NCBI GenBank assembly: GCA_949746285.1
Contig: CATJZH010000175.1
Coordinates: 1 to 8,524 of the forward strand
Direction of reading: 5' to 3'
DNA from: an uncultured Clostridia bacterium
GTDB lineage: Bacteria; Bacillota; Clostridia; TANB77; CAG-508
Length of the DNA: 8,524 nt
Shown in pieces: positions 6,475 through 8,524 of the stretch (within the stretch, counting starts at the first letter, position 1; each line of letters starts with the position of its first letter). The notes under the pieces are model-generated. The model had not been told where the DNA came from, did no database searches, and was given only the letters and a program-made list of their open reading frames with translations. The translations under genes were made by a program, and so were the position numbers.

Positions 6475-6491
6475 GTATAATAAAATTATAC
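6475..6491. repeat. Small hairpin GTATAAT-AAA-ATTATAC
   Basis: Perfect 7-nt arms (6475-6481, 6485-6491) with a 3-nt loop. Read leftward it is followed by TTATTTTTTTC, so it resembles a weak second terminator behind porB. It is almost entirely A/T and may be chance. Confidence 0.3.
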
Positions 6492-6540
6492 CGTAAATAA
6501 GAGATTTTTTAGGGAAAAGTGTCGAAAAATAGCGAAAAAC

Positions 6541-6584
6541 AAAAAAGGTACCATATAAAACATTTTTTATATAGTACCTTTTTT
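6541..6584 (-). terminator. Intrinsic terminator of the por operon
   Basis: Arms 6541-6560 and 6565-6584 pair over 20 positions around a 4-nt loop, beginning 7 nt past the porB stop. The core is AGGTAC/GTACC and a T6 run follows in the leftward direction. The one imperfect position (6552 against 6573) is a U-G wobble in the leftward RNA but a C-A mismatch in the rightward RNA, which supports leftward use. Confidence 0.88.
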
Positions 6585-6591
6585 ATAAAAT

Positions 6592-7551
6592 TTATTCTGC
6601 TATTTTATTTGTTATTTCTTCTAAATCTAATAATTCTTGCCATCTATTATCTACTTCTTTTTGGAATTCTTCTACCATCCATTCATTACCTGGTTTAAAC
6701 ATGTGTTTAAATCTTTTTTGAGGTTTTAAGAATTCTTCTATAGGAAGTTTTTTAGCTGGTTTATAAGAGATTTTATAAACACCATCTATAACTTCATATA
6801 AAGGCCAGTAGCATGTGTCAACTGCTAATTTGTTTATTTCCATTAAATCTTCTGTATTATATCCCCATCCTCTAGGACAAGGTGCTAATACATTCAAGAA
6901 ACAAGCACCTTCAGTATAAATAGCTTTTTCTGCTTTTTCATATAAGTCTTTATAATTATTAAGTGCTATTGTTTGAGCAACGTATGGAAGATGATGCCCC
7001 ACCATAATTTTAGCTAAATCCTTTCTAGCTTGCATCTTTCCGGGAATAACACTTCCTGCTGGTGTTGTTGTTGTGTCAGCAAATTTTGGAGTTGCAGAAG
7101 AGCGTTGAATACCTGTATTCATGTAAGCACCATTATCATAGCATACATAAACCATATCATGTCCTCTTTCCATAGCTCCTGATAAGCTTTGAAGACCAAT
7201 ATCGTAAGTTCCACCATCTCCACCAAAAGCAATAAATTTTGTGGTTTTATCTTCAGGTAACTTACCTTGACGTTTCATTGCCTTATAAGCAGCTTCTGAA
7301 CCACTTAATGTAGCAGCAGCACATTCAAATGCTGTATGAATGAAAGAATCTGTCCAAGAAGTATATGGATAAATAAATGTTGAAACTTCCATACATCCAG
7401 TAGCACCAGATATGACTGCGTGGTCTTCTGGTTTTAATGCCCTTAATATTGTTCTTGCAACAGATGGCGCTCCACAACCAGCACACATCCTATGACCAGA
7501 TGTAAATCTTGAAGGTTTATTTGCAATTACTTCTTTATGATTATATGCCAT
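6592..7551 (-). CDS. porB: Pyruvate:ferredoxin oxidoreductase beta (TPP) subunit
   Basis: The beta subunit holds thiamine diphosphate and the proximal 4Fe-4S cluster of the enzyme that turns pyruvate, CoA and oxidised ferredoxin into acetyl-CoA, CO2 and reduced ferredoxin. The 319-residue length is normal. Cluster cysteines are C23 and C26 (MCAGCG), C53 (TGCMEV) and C225 (APCPRGW). The diphosphate/Mg site is GGDGG (110-114) with the downstream YDNGAYMNTG (138-147). The start follows an AGGGGGG-type ribosome binding site that lies inside the end of porA. Only 1 nt separates the porA stop from the porB ATG, so the two are translationally coupled. Pyruvate is the most likely substrate because both subunits read like the separate-subunit PorA/PorB type. 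Another 2-oxoacid cannot be excluded from sequence alone. Confidence 0.94.
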   Translation of the reverse strand: MAYNHKEVIANKPSRFTSGHRMCAGCGAPSVARTILRALKPEDHAVISGATGCMEVSTFIYPYTSWTDSFIHTAFECAAATLSGSEAAYKAMKRQGKLPEDKTTKFIAFGGDGGTYDIGLQSLSGAMERGHDMVYVCYDNGAYMNTGIQRSSATPKFADTTTTPAGSVIPGKMQARKDLAKIMVGHHLPYVAQTIALNNYKDLYEKAEKAIYTEGACFLNVLAPCPRGWGYNTEDLMEINKLAVDTCYWPLYEVIDGVYKISYKPAKKLPIEEFLKPQKRFKHMFKPGNEWMVEEFQKEVDNRWQELLDLEEITNKIAE

Positions 7552-7552
7552 A

Positions 7553-8524
7553 TTAAATTTCCCCCCTTAATCCTAAATATCTATAAGGTTTTTCTATTTT
7601 TACTTTAGAACCATTTTCTTGTTTTTTCTGCTCATTAGCAATTACCTCTAAATCTTTATAAACACTTTTTATATCTGAAACTGTTGTATCTCTACCACCA
7701 ATTCCATATACATAGTTTATTGTTGGAACATTAACATTATTTACAAACATTCCTGAAGTAACATCTTCATACAAAGCACCACCAACTGCATTTAAAGAAT
7801 CTGCTTTATCTAAAACAGCTACAGCTTTAGCATTTTTAAGAGCTTCAGCAATTTCTTCAGCAGGGAATGGTCTAAACATTCTTACTTTTAATAATCCAGC
7901 TTTTATACCTTGCTCTCTTAATTCATCAACAGTAGCTTTTGTAGTTCCTGCTGTTGAATTCATACAAACAATTACTAATTCTGCATCATCTAATTTGTAT
8001 TTTTCAAAAAATTCATATTTTCTTCCAGATATTTTTTCAAATTCTTTAGAAACTTCAGCTATTACTTGTTTTGCTTTTTTCATTGCGACTGCTTGTTGAG
8101 CTTTATGTTCAAATAAATATGCTTGTAAATCTAAAGGACCAACAGCCATAGGTTCTTTATCATTTAATAAATAATGTTCTGGTTTATAAGTGCCTACAAA
8201 GTTTTTAACTTTATCGTCTTCTAAAAGTTCAATATTTTCTATTGAATGTGATGTTATAAATCCATCTTGACATACCATTAAAGGTAATTGAACATCTTTA
8301 TGTTCTGCTATTCTATGTGCCATTAATAAATTATCATAAGCTTCTTGGTTGTTTTCTGAAAATAACATAATCCAACCAGCATCTCTAACTCCCATTGCAT
8401 CTGAATGGTCGTTATGAATATTTAAAGGCCCTGAAACAGCTCTGTTAACTAAAGACATTACTATAGGTAATCTTAAACTAGATGCTATATAAATCATTTC
8501 CCACATTAAAGATAAACCATTTGC
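7553..8524 (-). CDS. porA: Pyruvate:ferredoxin oxidoreductase alpha subunit, 5' end missing
   Basis: The reading frame stays open through the right edge (codons for ANGLSL precede the methionine at 8506), so that methionine is internal and the true start is outside the window. The visible 323 residues lack roughly the first 70 of a PorA of about 390 residues; this estimate is from family knowledge. The first visible stretch, LSLMWEMIYIASSLRLPIVM, and HSDAMGVRDAGWIMLF are characteristic of the alpha-subunit domain that pairs with the TPP subunit. The middle (EPMAVGPLDLQAYLFEHKAQQA) and the C-terminal Rossmann-like domain (ELVIVCMNSTAGTTKATVDEL, KVRMFRPFPAEEI, AVLDKADSLNAVGGALYEDV) also fit. 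It is directly followed by porB. The gamma and ferredoxin-like delta subunits would be expected further upstream, outside the window. Confidence 0.93.
   Translation of the reverse strand, partial: ANGLSLMWEMIYIASSLRLPIVMSLVNRAVSGPLNIHNDHSDAMGVRDAGWIMLFSENNQEAYDNLLMAHRIAEHKDVQLPLMVCQDGFITSHSIENIELLEDDKVKNFVGTYKPEHYLLNDKEPMAVGPLDLQAYLFEHKAQQAVAMKKAKQVIAEVSKEFEKISGRKYEFFEKYKLDDAELVIVCMNSTAGTTKATVDELREQGIKAGLLKVRMFRPFPAEEIAEALKNAKAVAVLDKADSLNAVGGALYEDVTSGMFVNNVNVPTINYVYGIGGRDTTVSDIKSVYKDLEVIANEQKKQENGSKVKIEKPYRYLGLRGEI

Larger units (their letters stand above)
6167..6591. other. 425-bp gene-free, hairpin-rich intergenic region
   Basis: No open reading frame with a plausible start and ribosome binding site is seen on either strand. 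Next to rsmA it holds that gene's ribosome binding site and promoter, and at the far end the porB terminator. Between them, about 6230-6540 contains inverted repeats at 6234-6276, 6353-6404, 6411-6461 and 6475-6491, and a 10-nt direct repeat TTCTTTTGTA at 6294-6303 and 6333-6342. I recognise no tRNA, riboswitch or T-box, and no promoter pair with good spacing that would launch an RNA from the middle. It could be a decayed mobile element, a small structured RNA, or spacer DNA. Confidence 0.6.

Noticed and set aside
6462..6481. TTGAAA followed by TATAAT on the plus strand
   Set aside because: The spacing is only 8 bp, too short for a sigma-A promoter, and any transcript would run into the por terminator.
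6520..6526. TGTCGAA, a match to the core of a Spo0A binding box
   Set aside because: It is a single 7-mer just behind the porB terminator, far from any promoter it could control. One such match by chance is unremarkable.
6230..6540. CRISPR array or riboswitch in the intergenic stretch
   Set aside because: There are no regularly spaced direct repeats, and no recognisable riboswitch or T-box core; the repeats are inverted and unlike each other.

Overview
The window is very AT-rich and reads as chromosomal DNA from a low-GC, anaerobic, probably spore-capable member of the Clostridia. The evidence is heavy A/T third-position use, AGGAGG-type ribosome binding sites, sigma-A style promoters, a multi-subunit pyruvate:ferredoxin oxidoreductase, and a small four-cysteine TSCPD protein of a type known mainly from Firmicutes. 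No sequence search was possible, so the species is not named.

Layout, left to right. Positions 1 to about 1063 hold the right-hand part of an insertion sequence with an apparently intact DDE transposase (26-1003, +). A strong two-way hairpin terminator (1066-1120) separates it from a leftward gene for a zinc M14 gamma-D-glutamyl-type peptidase with an N-terminal peptidoglycan-binding domain and a LysM domain (1136-2410, -). A 145-154 bp divergent intergenic region follows, with a near-consensus promoter (2495-2523) firing right. It drives a compact cluster: a 100-residue unknown protein (2565-2867), the redox chaperone Hsp33 (2906-3796), a dGTPase-like HD phosphohydrolase (3817-5025) and the TSCPD protein (5049-5303). 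This cluster ends in a 13-bp perfect hairpin (5290-5321) that also terminates the convergent gene rsmA (5306-6166, -), the 16S rRNA dimethyladenosine transferase. rsmA has its own clear promoter (6196-6224).

Upstream of rsmA is a 425-bp gene-free stretch (6167-6591) with several inverted repeats, including a 16-bp perfect palindrome inside an 11-bp-arm inverted repeat. I cannot assign it a function. It ends in the terminator of a leftward oxidoreductase operon: porB (6592-7551) preceded by porA (7553-8524, running off the right edge). These are the thiamine-diphosphate subunit and the alpha subunit of a multi-subunit pyruvate:ferredoxin oxidoreductase, which oxidises pyruvate to acetyl-CoA and CO2 and reduces ferredoxin.

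Most of the window is ordinary housekeeping DNA plus one mobile element. I do not see a convincing new multi-gene defence or mobile system. The items most worth a second look are the Hsp33/dGTPase/TSCPD/unknown cluster, which may link redox state to deoxynucleotide balance, and the structured non-coding stretch upstream of rsmA.
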